Shown here: piece after piece, positions 33,704-43,773 of the stretch
How positions within the stretch are numbered: position 1 is the first letter of the stretch
How the letters are laid out: each line of letters starts with the position of its first letter
Source of the DNA: Streptococcus oralis subsp. tigurinus
GTDB taxonomy: Bacteria > Bacillota > Bacilli > Lactobacillales > Streptococcaceae
Reading direction: 5' to 3'
Assembly: GCF_002356415.1 (NCBI RefSeq)
Contig: NZ_AP018338.1
Coordinates: 744,001 to 808,000 of the forward strand
Length of the DNA stretch: 64,000 bases
Made by a program: the position numbers and the translations under genes
Notes under the pieces: model-generated
Seen by the model: only the letters and a program-made list of their open reading frames with translations
What the model was told of the DNA's origin: nothing
Databases searched by the model: none

Positions 33704-34639
33704 ATGGTATCAACGAAAACACAAATAGCTGGCTTTGAGTTTAACAATTGCTTGATGAATGCAGCGGGTGTGGCGTGTATGACGATAGAAGAGCTTGAAG
33801 GGGTCAAAAACTCAGCGGCGGGTACTTTTGTTACGAAGACTGCGACCTTGGACTTTCGTCAGGGCAATCCTGAACCACGTTATCAGGATGTTCCACTTGG
33901 TTCCATCAACTCTATGGGCTTGCCAAATAATGGCTTAGACTACTATCTGGACTATCTTTTGGACTTGCAGGAAAAAGAGCCAAACCGTACTTTCTTCCTA
34001 TCTTTAGTTGGCATGTCTCCAGAAGAAACACATACCATCTTGAAAAAAGTTCAAGAGAGTGAATTCAATGGACTGACCGAGCTTAATCTCTCTTGTCCAA
34101 ATGTTCCAGGAAAACCTCAGATTGCCTATGATTTTGAGACAACAGACCGTATCTTGTCAGAGGTATTTGCCTACTTTACCAAACCTCTTGGGATCAAATT
34201 GCCACCATATTTTGATATTATTCACTTTGATCAAGCGGCTGCTATTTTCAACAAATATCCGCTCAAGTTTGTCAACTGTGTTAACTCTATCGGAAACGGC
34301 CTTTATATAGAAGGCGAGTCGGTCGTGATTCGTCCTAAAAATGGTTTTGGTGGGATTGGTGGAGAGTATATCAAGCCGACTGCTCTTGCTAATGTGCACG
34401 CCTTTTACCAACGTCTCAATCCGCAAATCCAAATCATCGGAACGGGTGGTGTTCTAACGGGTCGTGATGCCTTTGAACACATCCTCTGTGGTGCTAGTAT
34501 GGTGCAAGTAGGAACGACGCTCCACAAGGAAGGCGTTGGAGCTTTTGAGCGCATTACCAATGAACTGAAAGCTATTATGGCGGAAAAAGGGTACGAGAGC
34601 CTAGAAGATTTCCGTGGGAAATTGCGCTATATTGATTAA
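33704..34639 (+). CDS. pyrDA: Dihydroorotate dehydrogenase A (class 1A, fumarate-dependent)
   Basis: 311 residues, the length of class 1A enzymes. It has the active-site cysteine Cys131 in [12 protein letters not shown], and the FMN/phosphate-binding segments [12 protein letters not shown] and [11 protein letters not shown]. It oxidises dihydroorotate to orotate in pyrimidine synthesis, using fumarate as acceptor in the cytosol. GGAGG lies upstream of ATG 33704. holA follows after 32 bases. Confidence 0.95.
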   Translation: MVSTKTQIAGFEFNNCLMNAAGVACMTIEELEGVKNSAAGTFVTKTATLDFRQGNPEPRYQDVPLGSINSMGLPNNGLDYYLDYLLDLQEKEPNRTFFLSLVGMSPEETHTILKKVQESEFNGLTELNLSCPNVPGKPQIAYDFETTDRILSEVFAYFTKPLGIKLPPYFDIIHFDQAAAIFNKYPLKFVNCVNSIGNGLYIEGESVVIRPKNGFGGIGGEYIKPTALANVHAFYQRLNPQIQIIGTGGVLTGRDAFEHILCGASMVQVGTTLHKEGVGAFERITNELKAIMAEKGYESLEDFRGKLRYID

Positions 34640-34671
34640 GTTTAATAAAAAATCAGAAGAAAGGAGAGAAG

Positions 34672-35706
34672 ATGCTAGCCATTGAAGACAGTCAGAAATT
34701 GACTTTATCAAATCTATCTAGCTTGAATCTATTTACAGGGACAGATCAGGGTCAGTTTGAAGTTATGAAGAGTCAAGTGTTGAAGCAGATTGGTTATGAT
34801 CCAGCTGATCTCAATTTTGCTTACTTTGATATGAAAGAAGTAGCTTATAAAGACTTAGAGTTGGAGTTGGTCAGTCTCCCTTTCTTTGCGGATGAGAAAA
34901 TCGTGATATTAGATCATTTTGTCGATATCACAACAGCCAAGAAACGCTTTTTAACAGATGATGAGCTCAAGTCATTTGAGGAATACCTTGATAACCCTTC
35001 GCCAACAACCAAGTTGTTGATTTTTGCTGAAGGAAAGTTAGATAGTAAAAGACGGCTGGTCAAATTGCTCAAACGAGATGCGACTGTCTTTGATGCTATT
35101 GAGGCTAAGGAGCAAGAACTGCGCCAGTATTTCCAAAAATGGAGTCAGACACAAGGTCTGCAGTTTGTGGGGCAATCCTTTGAAAATCTACTTCTCAAAT
35201 CTGGTTTTCAATTTAGTGAAATCCAGAAAAATCTCCTTTTTTTACAGTCTTATAAGTCAGATGGCATGATAGAGGAGAAGGATATTGTCGAGGCTATACC
35301 AAAGACCCTGCAGGACAATATTTTTGATTTGACTCAGTTTATCTTGGGCAAAAAGATCGACCAGGCCCGTGACTTGGTTAGAGATTTGACCTTGCAAGGG
35401 GAAGACGAAATCAAGCTCATAGCGGTCATGTTAGGGCAGTTTCGTACCTTTGCCCAAGTGAAGATTTTATCAGAAGCTGGTCAGACGGAATCACAGATTG
35501 CAAGCAGTCTGGGAACTTACTTGGGGCGCAATCCTAATCCTTATCAAATCAAGTTTGCACTGAGAGATTCGAGAGGGATTTCCTTAGATTTTCTCAAGCG
35601 AGCGATTTCTTATTTGATTGAAACAGACTACCAGATTAAGACAGGTGTCTATGAAAAAGGCTACCTTTTTGAGAGAGCGCTGTTACAGATATCTAGCCAA
35701 GCGTAA
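34672..35706 (+). CDS. holA: DNA polymerase III delta subunit
   Basis: 344 residues, full length for HolA. It has the N-terminal clamp-opening domain (LNLFTGTDQGQFEVMKSQVL, VSLPFFADEKIVILDHF) and the helical C-terminal domain (GEDEIKLIAVMLGQFRTF). It is part of the clamp loader that places the sliding clamp on DNA. GAAAGGAGAG precedes ATG 34672. It has the gene order holA-sodA known from streptococci. Confidence 0.93.
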   Translation: MLAIEDSQKLTLSNLSSLNLFTGTDQGQFEVMKSQVLKQIGYDPADLNFAYFDMKEVAYKDLELELVSLPFFADEKIVILDHFVDITTAKKRFLTDDELKSFEEYLDNPSPTTKLLIFAEGKLDSKRRLVKLLKRDATVFDAIEAKEQELRQYFQKWSQTQGLQFVGQSFENLLLKSGFQFSEIQKNLLFLQSYKSDGMIEEKDIVEAIPKTLQDNIFDLTQFILGKKIDQARDLVRDLTLQGEDEIKLIAVMLGQFRTFAQVKILSEAGQTESQIASSLGTYLGRNPNPYQIKFALRDSRGISLDFLKRAISYLIETDYQIKTGVYEKGYLFERALLQISSQA

Positions 35707-35718
35707 TGAGCATAAAAC

Positions 35719-35747
35719 TTGAAAAAAGAGGATGATTGCGTTATCAT
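35719..35747 (+). promoter_or_regulatory. sodA promoter
   Basis: TTGAAA (35719-35724), 17 bp and TATCAT (35742-35747). The dyad GATGAT/ATCATC overlaps the -10 and could be a regulator site. Confidence 0.6.
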
Positions 35748-35778
35748 CTTCATATAGAAAGAAAAAGAGGTATTACAG

Positions 35779-36384
35779 ATGGCTATTATCTTACCAGACC
35801 TTCCATACGCATATGACGCTTTGGAACCATACATCGATGCAGAAACAATGCACTTGCACCATGACAAACACCACCAAACTTATGTAAACAATGCAAATGC
35901 AGCGCTTGAAAAACACCCTGAAATCGGTGAAGACCTTGAAGCCTTGCTTGCTGATGTAGATTCTATCCCAGCCGATATCCGTCAAGCACTTATCAACAAT
36001 GGTGGTGGACACTTGAACCACGCTCTTTTCTGGGAATTGATGACTCCTGAGAAAACTGCTCCATCAGCAGAACTTGCAGCAGCAATCGATGCAACATTTG
36101 GTTCATTTGAAGAGTTCCAAGCAGCCTTTACAGCAGCAGCTACAACTCGCTTTGGTTCTGGATGGGCATGGTTGGTTGTCAACAAAGAAGGGAAGCTTGA
36201 AGTAACTTCAACAGCAAACCAAGACACCCCAATCTCAGAAGGCAAAAAACCAATCTTGGGCTTGGACGTTTGGGAACATGCTTACTACGTGAAATACCGC
36301 AACGTGCGTCCTGACTACATCAAAGCTTTCTTCTCAGTGATTAACTGGAACAAAGTAGACGAGCTTTACGCAGCAGCTAAATAA
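35779..36384 (+). CDS. sodA: Manganese superoxide dismutase
   Basis: 201 residues. Metal ligands are visible: His27 ([16 protein letters not shown]), His81 region ([14 protein letters not shown]), and Asp/His in [12 protein letters not shown]. It destroys superoxide in the cytoplasm, the main defence of these catalase-negative bacteria. The Gly-rich GGGHLNH and QDTPISEG segments are those of streptococcal SodA. It is monocistronic: own promoter upstream and strong terminator downstream. Codon use is that of a highly expressed gene. Confidence 0.97.
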   Translation: MAIILPDLPYAYDALEPYIDAETMHLHHDKHHQTYVNNANAALEKHPEIGEDLEALLADVDSIPADIRQALINNGGGHLNHALFWELMTPEKTAPSAELAAAIDATFGSFEEFQAAFTAAATTRFGSGWAWLVVNKEGKLEVTSTANQDTPISEGKKPILGLDVWEHAYYVKYRNVRPDYIKAFFSVINWNKVDELYAAAK

Positions 36385-36434
36385 TAAAATATGGAGGGAA
36401 GAGTCAATCTTCTCTTTTTAAGGTTATAAAGCAG

Positions 36435-36462
36435 AAGTCTGACAAAATCGTCAGACTTTTTT
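36435..36462 (+). terminator. sodA terminator
   Basis: AAGTCTGAC pairs perfectly with GTCAGACTT, followed by six T. A weaker GAAGA/TCTTC hairpin lies just upstream. Confidence 0.85.
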
Positions 36463-36539
36463 CATTTAGAGGATATTCGTGCCAACTTGTAGAAATTATG
36501 GTAAAATAGAGTGTTAAGTAATCGTGGAAAAGGAAGACT

Positions 36540-37070
36540 ATGCGTAAAGAAATTGCACCTGAATTATACAACTATAACAAGTTTCCTGGCCCAGAATTTC
36601 ATGTGAATGGGGATAAGGTTGAGACTGAAGGGATTGCTTTTACCTTGGTTGAAAATATCAAGGATGCCTTCGATGTGACTGTCTTTAATCAACGCTTCTC
36701 AGAAGTGTTGACCAAGTTTGATTATGTCGTGGGGGACTGGAGCAATGAACAGCTCCGCCTACGCGGTTTTTACAAAGACGATCGAACAGAGGAAAAAATT
36801 GAAAAAATCAGTCGCTTACAAGATTATCTTTTGGAGTACTGTAGTTATGGTTGTGCTTATTTTGTCCTAGAAAACCAAGCACCTAAGCGTGCATCATTTG
36901 ACAAGAAAATGCGTAAAAAGGAAGAGGAAAACCTTCCTAGAAGAGGCAAGAAACCTTCGCAAAACAAGAGAAAACCAAATGCGGATAAGAGAAATAGACG
37001 TCGTCATAAGGACCAAAAGTCTCAGAAAGAGGACAAGGGACAGCGCCATTTTGTCATTCGTCAGAAATAG
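36540..37070 (+). CDS. yutD: YutD family protein (DUF1027)
   Basis: 176 residues. The first ~110 match YutD (VENIKDAFDVTVFNQRFSEVLTKFDYVVGDWSNEQLRLRGFY). The C-terminal ~60 residues are strongly basic and low-complexity (KKPSQNKRKPNADKRNRRRH), suggesting RNA or ribosome binding. It lies 20 bases before rlmN, a conserved pairing that points to a translation-linked role. Function not established. GGAAAAGGAAG precedes the ATG. Confidence 0.8.
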   Translation: MRKEIAPELYNYNKFPGPEFHVNGDKVETEGIAFTLVENIKDAFDVTVFNQRFSEVLTKFDYVVGDWSNEQLRLRGFYKDDRTEEKIEKISRLQDYLLEYCSYGCAYFVLENQAPKRASFDKKMRKKEEENLPRRGKKPSQNKRKPNADKRNRRRHKDQKSQKEDKGQRHFVIRQK

Positions 37071-37090
37071 ATAGAGAATAAGGAGAAGAG

Positions 37091-38176
37091 ATGAAACCGT
37101 CTATTTATAGTTTAACACGTCAAACAATGCAAGAATGGGTATTAGAACAAGGAGAAAAGAAATTCCGAGCAGATCAAATCTGGGAATGGCTTTACCGTAA
37201 ACGTGTCCAGTCATTTGAAGAAATGACTAATCTTTCCAAGGGTTTGATTGCCAAGCTCAATGAGCAGTTTGTCGTAAATCCTTTGAAACAACGGATTGTA
37301 CAAGAGTCAGCTGACGGTACGGTTAAGTATCTTTTCGAGTTGCCAGATGGCATGTTGATTGAGACAGTACTCATGCGTCAACACTACGGTTTGTCAGTCT
37401 GTGTGACTACTCAGGTTGGCTGTAATATTGGTTGTACCTTCTGTGCATCAGGCTTGATCAAGAAGCAACGTGACCTCAATAACGGGGAAATCGTAGCGCA
37501 GATCATGCTAGTTCAGAAATACTTTGATGAACGTGGTCAGGATGAACGTGTCAGCCATATCGTTGTTATGGGAATTGGTGAACCATTTGATAATTACAAC
37601 AATGTTTTGAATTTTGTCCGTACCATCAATGATGACAAGGGGATGGCAATCGGTGCTCGTCACATCACGGTTTCAACTTCAGGTTTGGCCCATAAAATTC
37701 GTGACTTTGCTAATGAAGGCGTACAGGTCAATCTGGCTGTTTCCCTTCACGCACCCAATAATGAATTGCGCTCAAGCATCATGAAAATTAATCGTGCCTT
37801 TCCGATTGAAAAACTCTTTGCTGCTATTGAGTACTATATCGAAACAACCAATCGCCGTGTGACCTTTGAATACATCATGCTCAATGAAGTCAACGACGGT
37901 GTTGAACAAGCCTTGGAGTTGGCTGAATTGCTCAAGAACATCAAGAAATTGTCTTATGTAAACTTGATTCCCTATAACCCAGTTAGTGAACATGACCAAT
38001 ATAGCCGTAGTCCTAAAGAGCGCGTGATGGCCTTCTACGATACCCTCAAGAAAAAAGGGGTCAACTGTGTTGTCCGTCAAGAGCATGGTACAGATATTGA
38101 TGCAGCTTGTGGACAATTACGCTCCAATACAATGAAACGTGATCGCCAGAAGGCAGTCGCAGCGGTAAATCCATAA
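37091..38176 (+). CDS. rlmN: 23S rRNA (adenine-C2) methyltransferase RlmN
   Basis: 361 residues. A radical-SAM cluster motif CNIGCTFC (Cys111, Cys115, Cys118) is followed by GIGEPFDNY. The methyl-carrying Cys in the C-terminal [12 protein letters not shown] segment is present. It methylates A2503 of 23S rRNA and A37 of some tRNAs. AAGGAGAAG precedes ATG 37091. The VanZ gene starts one base after its stop. Confidence 0.96.
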   Translation: MKPSIYSLTRQTMQEWVLEQGEKKFRADQIWEWLYRKRVQSFEEMTNLSKGLIAKLNEQFVVNPLKQRIVQESADGTVKYLFELPDGMLIETVLMRQHYGLSVCVTTQVGCNIGCTFCASGLIKKQRDLNNGEIVAQIMLVQKYFDERGQDERVSHIVVMGIGEPFDNYNNVLNFVRTINDDKGMAIGARHITVSTSGLAHKIRDFANEGVQVNLAVSLHAPNNELRSSIMKINRAFPIEKLFAAIEYYIETTNRRVTFEYIMLNEVNDGVEQALELAELLKNIKKLSYVNLIPYNPVSEHDQYSRSPKERVMAFYDTLKKKGVNCVVRQEHGTDIDAACGQLRSNTMKRDRQKAVAAVNP

Positions 38177-38177
38177 A

Positions 38178-38657
38178 ATGACTAAAAAAAGAGAATTAAT
38201 CTTAAGATTGGGAGTGGCTGTTTACAGCCTTTGCATTGTCTGTTTTTGCTTCACTCCCCAACCTCAGCTTCCTACAGGAGTGGAAACTCCAGGTATTCAA
38301 ACTTTTGGACGCCTGGTTTTTCTTTTAACTCCCTTAAACTCCCTTTGGAATCTGGGTGAAGTGACCAGTTTGGGACAAGTCCTTTGGATCTTTTTGCAGA
38401 ACATTTTAAATGTCTTCTTGCTTTTCCCACTAGTCTTTCAACTGATCTATCTCTGTCCAAATTTACGACAAACGAAAAAAATCCTATTTCTCAGTTTTCT
38501 TCTGAGCTTAGGAATTGAATGTACGCAGCTGGTCTTAGACTTTTTCTTTGATTTTAATCGGGTCTTTGAGATTGATGATTTGTGGACCAATACCTTGGGT
38601 GGCTATCTGGCTTGGGTCCTCTATAAAGGACTGCATAAAAACAAGATAAGGAATTAG
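38178..38657 (+). CDS. VanZ-like membrane protein
   Basis: 159 residues with about four membrane segments. The family signature (LLSLGIECTQLVLDFFFDFNRVFEIDDLWTNTLGGYLAW, ~108-146) is complete. VanZ-like proteins give low-level teicoplanin or lipoglycopeptide resistance in some hosts; the native role is unclear. It sits between rlmN and the ABC-F gene, all spaced by one base, so it belongs to their operon. Confidence 0.85.
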   Translation: MTKKRELILRLGVAVYSLCIVCFCFTPQPQLPTGVETPGIQTFGRLVFLLTPLNSLWNLGEVTSLGQVLWIFLQNILNVFLLFPLVFQLIYLCPNLRQTKKILFLSFLLSLGIECTQLVLDFFFDFNRVFEIDDLWTNTLGGYLAWVLYKGLHKNKIRN

Positions 38658-38658
38658 A

Positions 38659-40200
38659 ATGAGTATTTTAGAAGTTAAAAATTTAAGTCACGGTTTTGGT
38701 GACCGTGCAATTTTTGAAGATGTGTCTTTCCGTCTCCTCAAGGGAGAGCATATCGGTCTAGTTGGTGCTAACGGTGAAGGGAAATCAACCTTTATGAGCA
38801 TTGTGACTGGTAAGATGTTGCCAGATGAAGGGAAGGTGGAGTGGTCAAAATATGTGACTGCTGGCTATCTGGATCAGCACGCTGTGCTAAAGGAAGGTCA
38901 AACCGTGCGTGATGTCTTGCGGACAGCCTTTGATGAGCTATTTAAAGCAGAAGCTCGTATCAATGACCTCTATATGGAAATGGCAGAGGACGGAGCAGAT
39001 ATTGACGCGCTAATGGAAGAAGTTGGCGAACTCCAAGACCGTTTGGAGAGTCGAGATTTCTATACTTTGGATGCTAAGATTGATGAAGTAGCGCGTGCCC
39101 TCGGTGTCATGGACTATGGCATGGATACAGATGTAACAGCCTTATCAGGTGGACAAAGAACCAAGGTGCTTTTGGCTAAACTCCTCCTTGAAAAACCAGA
39201 TATTTTGCTGCTTGACGAGCCAACCAACTACTTGGATGCTGAACACATTGACTGGCTCAAGCGTTATCTCCAAAACTATGAGAATGCCTTTGTCCTTATT
39301 TCGCATGATATTCCTTTCCTCAACGACGTAATCAATATCGTCTACCATGTGGAAAATCAACAGTTGACGCGTTACTCTGGTGACTACTACCAGTTCCAAG
39401 AAGTCTATGCCATGAAGAAATCTCAGTTGGAAGCAGCCTACGAACGTCAACAGAAAGAAATTGCCGACCTCAAGGACTTTGTCGCTCGAAACAAAGCGCG
39501 TGTCGCAACGCGTAATATGGCCATGTCCCGTCAAAAGAAACTCGACAAGATGGATATCATTGAACTCCAAAGCGAGAAACCAAAGCCATCCTTTGATTTT
39601 AAACCGGCTCGTACTCCTGGTCGCTTTATTTTCCAAGCTAAGGACTTGCAGATTGGTTATGACCGTCCACTTACCAAACCATTAAACCTCACCTTTGAAC
39701 GCAATCAAAAGGTTGCCATTATTGGAGCCAATGGTATCGGGAAAACAACTCTCTTGAAGTCTCTCTTGGGAATTATTCCGCCAATCGCTGGGGAGGTTGA
39801 ACGCGGTGATTACCTAGAACTTGGTTACTTTGAACAGGAAGTAGAAGGTGGCAATCGTCAAACACCACTAGAGGCTGTCTGGAATGCCTTTCCTTCCCTT
39901 AACCAAGCAGAAGTCCGTGCGGCCCTTGCCCGCTGTGGGTTGACGACTAAGCACATTGAAAGCCAAATTCAGGTCTTGTCAGGTGGAGAACAGGCCAAGG
40001 TGCGTTTCTGTCTCTTGATGAACCGTGAAAACAACGTCTTAGTGTTGGACGAGCCGACTAACCACTTGGATGTAGATGCCAAGGAAGAACTCAAACGGGC
40101 GCTTAAAGAATACAAAGGAAGCATTCTTATGGTTTGCCACGAACCAGACTTCTATGAAGGCTGGATGGACCAAATCTGGGACTTTAACAAGCTAACTTAA
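38659..40200 (+). CDS. ABC-F family ATPase (YbiT-like)
   Basis: 513 residues with two ATP-binding domains and no membrane part. First Walker A GANGEGKST (~36-44) and signature LSGGQRTK; second Walker A GANGIGKTT and signature LSGGEQAK. A charged P-site tRNA interaction linker lies between the domains (~240-300, SQLEAAYERQQKEIADLKDF). ABC-F proteins act on the ribosome as translation factors or antibiotic protection proteins. A housekeeping role is more likely here given the conserved location. Confidence 0.9.
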   Translation: MSILEVKNLSHGFGDRAIFEDVSFRLLKGEHIGLVGANGEGKSTFMSIVTGKMLPDEGKVEWSKYVTAGYLDQHAVLKEGQTVRDVLRTAFDELFKAEARINDLYMEMAEDGADIDALMEEVGELQDRLESRDFYTLDAKIDEVARALGVMDYGMDTDVTALSGGQRTKVLLAKLLLEKPDILLLDEPTNYLDAEHIDWLKRYLQNYENAFVLISHDIPFLNDVINIVYHVENQQLTRYSGDYYQFQEVYAMKKSQLEAAYERQQKEIADLKDFVARNKARVATRNMAMSRQKKLDKMDIIELQSEKPKPSFDFKPARTPGRFIFQAKDLQIGYDRPLTKPLNLTFERNQKVAIIGANGIGKTTLLKSLLGIIPPIAGEVERGDYLELGYFEQEVEGGNRQTPLEAVWNAFPSLNQAEVRAALARCGLTTKHIESQIQVLSGGEQAKVRFCLLMNRENNVLVLDEPTNHLDVDAKEELKRALKEYKGSILMVCHEPDFYEGWMDQIWDFNKLT

Positions 40201-40207
40201 AAGCAGT

Positions 40208-40240
40208 AAAAAAGCCAAGTCGAAATGACTTGGCTTTTTT
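40208..40240. terminator. Bidirectional terminator
   Basis: A 14-bp perfect stem with A6 on one side and T6 on the other serves the ABC-F gene (plus) and the zinc-ribbon gene (minus). Confidence 0.9.
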
Positions 40241-40242
40241 GA

Positions 40243-40482
40243 CTAGTAATTTAAATAGTTTTCAACTTCAGATTTCTCAATTTCTTTACCGTAGTGGCAA
40301 ATCGGACAAGAAACGAAGTAACTTTTACCATAAGGGAAAAGTGGAATCCAGTAGAGGGTGAACTTGCGCCCAGTTTCTACGATCTCCCAAGTGTCGACAT
40401 TGTTACAGTGACCACATTCGATCGCAGTTTGCGTATGTCCCAAATCTTTCTGATAACCTTTAGAACCCCAAAATAAAATCAT
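40243..40482 (-). CDS. Small zinc-ribbon protein
   Basis: 79 residues. Two cysteine pairs (CGHCNN at ~23-28 and CPICHYG at ~59-65) form a zinc ribbon. The middle part is hydrophobic with aromatic residues (FTLYWIPLFPYGKSYFV), suggesting membrane contact. GGAGAC lies before the ATG on the minus strand. Function unknown. Confidence 0.75.
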   Translation of the reverse strand: MILFWGSKGYQKDLGHTQTAIECGHCNNVDTWEIVETGRKFTLYWIPLFPYGKSYFVSCPICHYGKEIEKSEVENYLNY

Positions 40483-40509
40483 GTCATCGTCTCCTTATCT
40501 GTTGATGGC

Positions 40510-41316
40510 TTATTTTTTGCTGAAGTCGTAGTCTTTCACCACTTCTATACTATCAATGGTGATAGCAGACGTTGGTTTATCTTTCTCATCTTTTTCAGCC
40601 TTGGCAATCTTGTCAACAACGTCCATACCATCGATGACTTGACCAAAGACGGGGTGTTTGCCGTCTAGACTAGGATTTCCGCCCTCTTTATAGGCTTCGA
40701 TGATTTTCTTTGGATACTTGCTAGTAGGAAGTTTAGCAGAAATATCTGTTGAGTTTTGGTTGATGAAGAACTGGCTACCGTTGGTGTTTGATTGACCAGT
40801 ATTAGCCATAGCAAGGGCTCCTCGGATATTGTATAGGTAAGGAGAGATTTCATTTTTGAAACCAGTTCCCTTGTCCTTTGTTTTATCCTTATCATGCCAG
40901 ATAGATTGGCCGCCTGTACCATCTCCCTTAGGATCTCCAGTTTGGACCATAAAGCCATCAATGACACGGTGGAAGGTGATGCCGTTATAATAGCCTTCCT
41001 TAGCGTGAGTGAGGAAGTTTTCAACTGCTAGTGGTGCTAGTTTTGGAAAGAGTTTGATGCGGATATCGCCTTGATTTGTGTGTAAAATGACCTCAGCTTC
41101 GTCTTCAGCAACTTCCTTAGAAAGTTGAGGGAAGTTGGCATTTTCATTGGTCAAAGCGTCATTCAAATCTTTGGCAGCCTGAGCAGCCGCTTTTGAGCTT
41201 TCTTCAGCTGAGATACTGGAGTCGACATATTCATCACCACGGAGACCACGTTGGATACTAGTACATCCAGCAAGGGCTACAGTTGATAGTAAAAGAAGGG
41301 TTGCTAGTTTTTTCAT
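40510..41316 (-). CDS. Cyclophilin-type peptidyl-prolyl isomerase lipoprotein
   Basis: 268 residues with a lipoprotein signal (lipobox LAGC, Cys18), so it is anchored outside the membrane. The cyclophilin fold begins near residue 75. Active-site segments are [24 protein letters not shown] and [20 protein letters not shown]. It catalyses proline isomerisation of secreted proteins; the pneumococcal counterpart SlrA is a virulence-related isomerase. AGAGGTTAAC lies before the ATG on the minus strand. Confidence 0.92.
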   Translation of the reverse strand: MKKLATLLLLSTVALAGCTSIQRGLRGDEYVDSSISAEESSKAAAQAAKDLNDALTNENANFPQLSKEVAEDEAEVILHTNQGDIRIKLFPKLAPLAVENFLTHAKEGYYNGITFHRVIDGFMVQTGDPKGDGTGGQSIWHDKDKTKDKGTGFKNEISPYLYNIRGALAMANTGQSNTNGSQFFINQNSTDISAKLPTSKYPKKIIEAYKEGGNPSLDGKHPVFGQVIDGMDVVDKIAKAEKDEKDKPTSAITIDSIEVVKDYDFSKK

Positions 41317-41388
41317 TGTTAACCTCTCAAAAATTCATTTCTACCATTGTACCTTAAAAGGAGTTTGATTTCAAATTTTAAAATGAGG

Positions 41389-42201
41389 TTATTTTGCTAA
41401 TACATGTAATTTTATAGCTTGACTTACTCCATTTTGTTCATTAGAGTATGTTACTGCATTTGCACAGTCTTTGACATCTGTAGGAGCATTTCCCATTGCA
41501 ATACCGAGACCTGCGGTTTCAATCATGGGAATATCATTATAATTGTCACCCAAGGTCATAATCTCCTTGAGAGGAATTTGATAATAGTTAGCCAATTCTA
41601 ACAGAGCCTGTTTTTTAGATACTTGATTATGTGTGACTTCAAGATAGTTATCCTTGGAGAGATAAAAGTCGGTTTGAGGGAAATCCATAATGGATAAGAT
41701 GTTTTGTAGTTTCTGTATAGTGTCTGCCTTATCAATTAATAATAGTTTATGAACAAGAGTATGTTCCTCTCTTATAAAATCTGTTATAGATGTAACTTTT
41801 GGACTTTCTCCAGTAATGTTAGCTTCGATTTGTACCCATTTATCTAAAGTATTAACAAACCAATCTTGTCCAGAATAAACATTGATAGAAACTGTCGGAA
41901 ATTCTCTTTTTAAAAAATCATGAAGAAATGCCAATTCTTTTTTATCAATAGAATGCTGACTTAGAACCTCATCCCCCTTACTGATTAGGGCACCATTATA
42001 GCATGCAATTGGAAAGTCGGAAATTCCTAGTTTTCTAGAAATTGGAGCAATACCGAGAGGAGAGCGAGCAGAAGCTAAGACAAAAGGGATTTCTTTTTGT
42101 TTTAAAATTGGCATCAGTTCAGGCAAATAAGAGTCTATCTGGTGATTTTTGTCTAAAATTGTTCCGTCAATATCGCTTATAATCAATTTAATATTTCTCA
42201 T
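41389..42201 (-). CDS. Cof-type HAD hydrolase
   Basis: 270 residues when started at the ATG ending at 42201, which has GGGAGGAAG upstream; a further in-frame upstream ATG has no site. HAD motif I is DIDGTIL near the N-terminus (ISDIDGTILDKNHQ), and motif IV is GDNYNDIPMIETAGLGIAMGNA. These phosphatases act on sugar phosphates or related metabolites. It follows the DeoR gene by 13 bases, an operon pairing seen for sugar-phosphate control. Confidence 0.88.
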   Translation of the reverse strand: MRNIKLIISDIDGTILDKNHQIDSYLPELMPILKQKEIPFVLASARSPLGIAPISRKLGISDFPIACYNGALISKGDEVLSQHSIDKKELAFLHDFLKREFPTVSINVYSGQDWFVNTLDKWVQIEANITGESPKVTSITDFIREEHTLVHKLLLIDKADTIQKLQNILSIMDFPQTDFYLSKDNYLEVTHNQVSKKQALLELANYYQIPLKEIMTLGDNYNDIPMIETAGLGIAMGNAPTDVKDCANAVTYSNEQNGVSQAIKLHVLAK

Positions 42202-42214
42202 AGCTTCCTCCCTT

Positions 42215-42958
42215 TTAAAATAGAATAGTTGTTTTGCCATCTAAAGATCGCTGAATTTCTATATCGGGTTCTTTGTCTGTAATCCAATAATCAAAATCAG
42301 CTAGTTCAGACAGAATAAAGTGAGAGTGTTTGCTTATTTTACTGGTTTCAGCCAGTAAGACACGAGTTTTGCTTGTTTTAAATGCTCTCTTTTTCATTAG
42401 AACATCTTCTTGGTCTTCAAAACTAACTTGACCATCTGAAAGACTTGCAGCTCCAAAAAAAGCTAAATCAAACTTAATAGAGTTTAAAATGTCCGATTCT
42501 TCTAGAGAGTAATAGAAACGATTCTTTTTATGAAACTTTCCGCCTAGAATGTGAAAATCGACATTTTCTTTTCCTCCTAGAATAAGCGCATTATCTAATG
42601 AATGACTGAAAATACTAACTTCTTTCTCAAGTATTTTAGCTAATTCTAGTACAGTTGTTGAAACATCAAAGAATAGTAGGTCTCCATTAGAAATGAGTTC
42701 CTTTGCTAGAGAGGCGATTTTCTCTTTTTCTTTGGAAGATTGTTCTCTCCTGTCTTTAAAGCCTAGTATAGGCTGTTTCTTTATTGATAGCAATCCTCCG
42801 TGAGTTCTTTGTGCTCTATTTTCCTTTGCAAGAATAGAAAAATCTCTGCGGACGGTATCTTTGGATACTTGGAAATAGTCAACCATTTCTTTTGCTGAAA
42901 GGCTTCCTCTCTCTTCTAAAAGTGTTATGATTTCTTCTAATCGTTGTGCTTGGTACAT
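42215..42958 (-). CDS. DeoR-family transcriptional regulator
   Basis: 247 residues. N-terminal DeoR helix-turn-helix (SLSAKEMVDYFQVSKDTVRRDFSIL, ~20-44) with the following RTHGG motif, then the sugar-phosphate-sensing domain (GDLLFFDVSTTVLELAK). It likely controls itself and the HAD hydrolase gene directly downstream. The ATG has an AGGTGAA site on the minus strand. Confidence 0.88.
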   Translation of the reverse strand: MYQAQRLEEIITLLEERGSLSAKEMVDYFQVSKDTVRRDFSILAKENRAQRTHGGLLSIKKQPILGFKDRREQSSKEKEKIASLAKELISNGDLLFFDVSTTVLELAKILEKEVSIFSHSLDNALILGGKENVDFHILGGKFHKKNRFYYSLEESDILNSIKFDLAFFGAASLSDGQVSFEDQEDVLMKKRAFKTSKTRVLLAETSKISKHSHFILSELADFDYWITDKEPDIEIQRSLDGKTTILF

Positions 42959-43099
42959 AAATTCACCTGCTTTCTGACTCTATTTTACTCTTTTTTGCAA
43001 GTCGAATCAAGCGTTTATAAGTTTTTTTAATTTAAAATCAATTTATTCAAGTTTTTTGTGGAAAATCTGAAAAAATAAAAACTCTGTCAAGTTTTTTTC

Positions 43100-43156
43100 T
43101 TGACACCTGTCAGAAATCTGCTATAATAGAACATGTGCTAAATAGCTCAGCTATTT
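43100..43156 (+). promoter_or_regulatory. rpsP promoter and 5' leader hairpin
   Basis: TTGACA (43100-43105), 16 bp and TGC-TATAAT (43122-43127) form a near-consensus strong promoter. In the leader AAATAGCT/AGCTATTT (43140-43156) makes an 8-bp hairpin with one loop base. It may stabilise the mRNA or serve feedback control. Confidence 0.75.
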
Positions 43157-43193
43157 CACCGAAATAAAAAAATAAGAAAAGAGACATTAAAAA

Positions 43194-43466
43194 ATGGCAG
43201 TTAAAATCCGTTTGACTCGTATGGGTTCTAAGAAAAAACCTTTCTACCGTATCAACGTAGCAGACTCACGTTCACCACGTGACGGACGTTTCATCGAAAC
43301 AGTTGGTACTTACAACCCACTTGTTGCTGAAAACCAAGTAACTTTGAAAGAAGACCGCGTTCTTGCATGGTTGGCTGATGGAGCTCAACCTTCAGATACA
43401 GTTCGCAACATCCTTTCAAAAGAAGGCGTATTGAAAAAATTCCACGATTCTAAATTCTCAAAATAA
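43194..43466 (+). CDS. rpsP: 30S ribosomal protein S16
   Basis: 90 residues, complete, with the typical [21 protein letters not shown]-terminus. It is part of the 30S body and needed for its assembly. AAGAAAAGAG precedes the ATG. It is followed after 19 bases by the KH-domain gene, the conserved order. Confidence 0.98.
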   Translation: MAVKIRLTRMGSKKKPFYRINVADSRSPRDGRFIETVGTYNPLVAENQVTLKEDRVLAWLADGAQPSDTVRNILSKEGVLKKFHDSKFSK

Positions 43467-43485
43467 GTTTAAAGTAGGTTGACAG

Positions 43486-43725
43486 ATGGATACGATTGAA
43501 AATCTCATTATTGCGATTGTGAAACCTTTGATTTCACAACCTGATGCCTTAACTATCAAGATTGAAGACACACCAGAGTTTTTGGAGTATCACTTGGATC
43601 TTGACCAAAGCGATGTCGGTCGTGTTATCGGTCGTAAGGGTCGCACTATCTCAGCGATAAGAACGATTGTCTACTCTGTCCCAACTGAAGACAAAAAAGT
43701 AAGAATCGTTATCGATGAAAAATAA
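43486..43725 (+). CDS. khpA: KH-domain RNA-binding protein KhpA
   Basis: 79 residues, one KH domain with the RNA-binding loop [15 protein letters not shown] (~44-58). In pneumococcus KhpA pairs with KhpB (EloR/Jag) to control cell elongation and binds many RNAs. The distance from rpsP and the following terminator suggest a two-gene operon. Confidence 0.95.
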   Translation: MDTIENLIIAIVKPLISQPDALTIKIEDTPEFLEYHLDLDQSDVGRVIGRKGRTISAIRTIVYSVPTEDKKVRIVIDEK

Positions 43726-43726
43726 A

Positions 43727-43757
43727 AAAAAAAAGCGGGACAGATGTCTCGTTTTTT
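43727..43757 (+). terminator. rpsP-khpA terminator
   Basis: The stem AAAAAGCGGGACA/TGTCTCGTTTTT (two wobbles) ends in eight T. A further run to the next gene is likely to need a promoter of its own or read-through. Confidence 0.8.
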
Positions 43758-43773
43758 TTGTGAGGAGGAGAAG

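Noticed and set aside
39145..39636. Long minus-strand open frame (163 codons)
   Set aside because: It lies entirely inside the ABC-F gene, has no ribosome binding site and no family resemblance. It is a shadow of a highly biased coding sequence.
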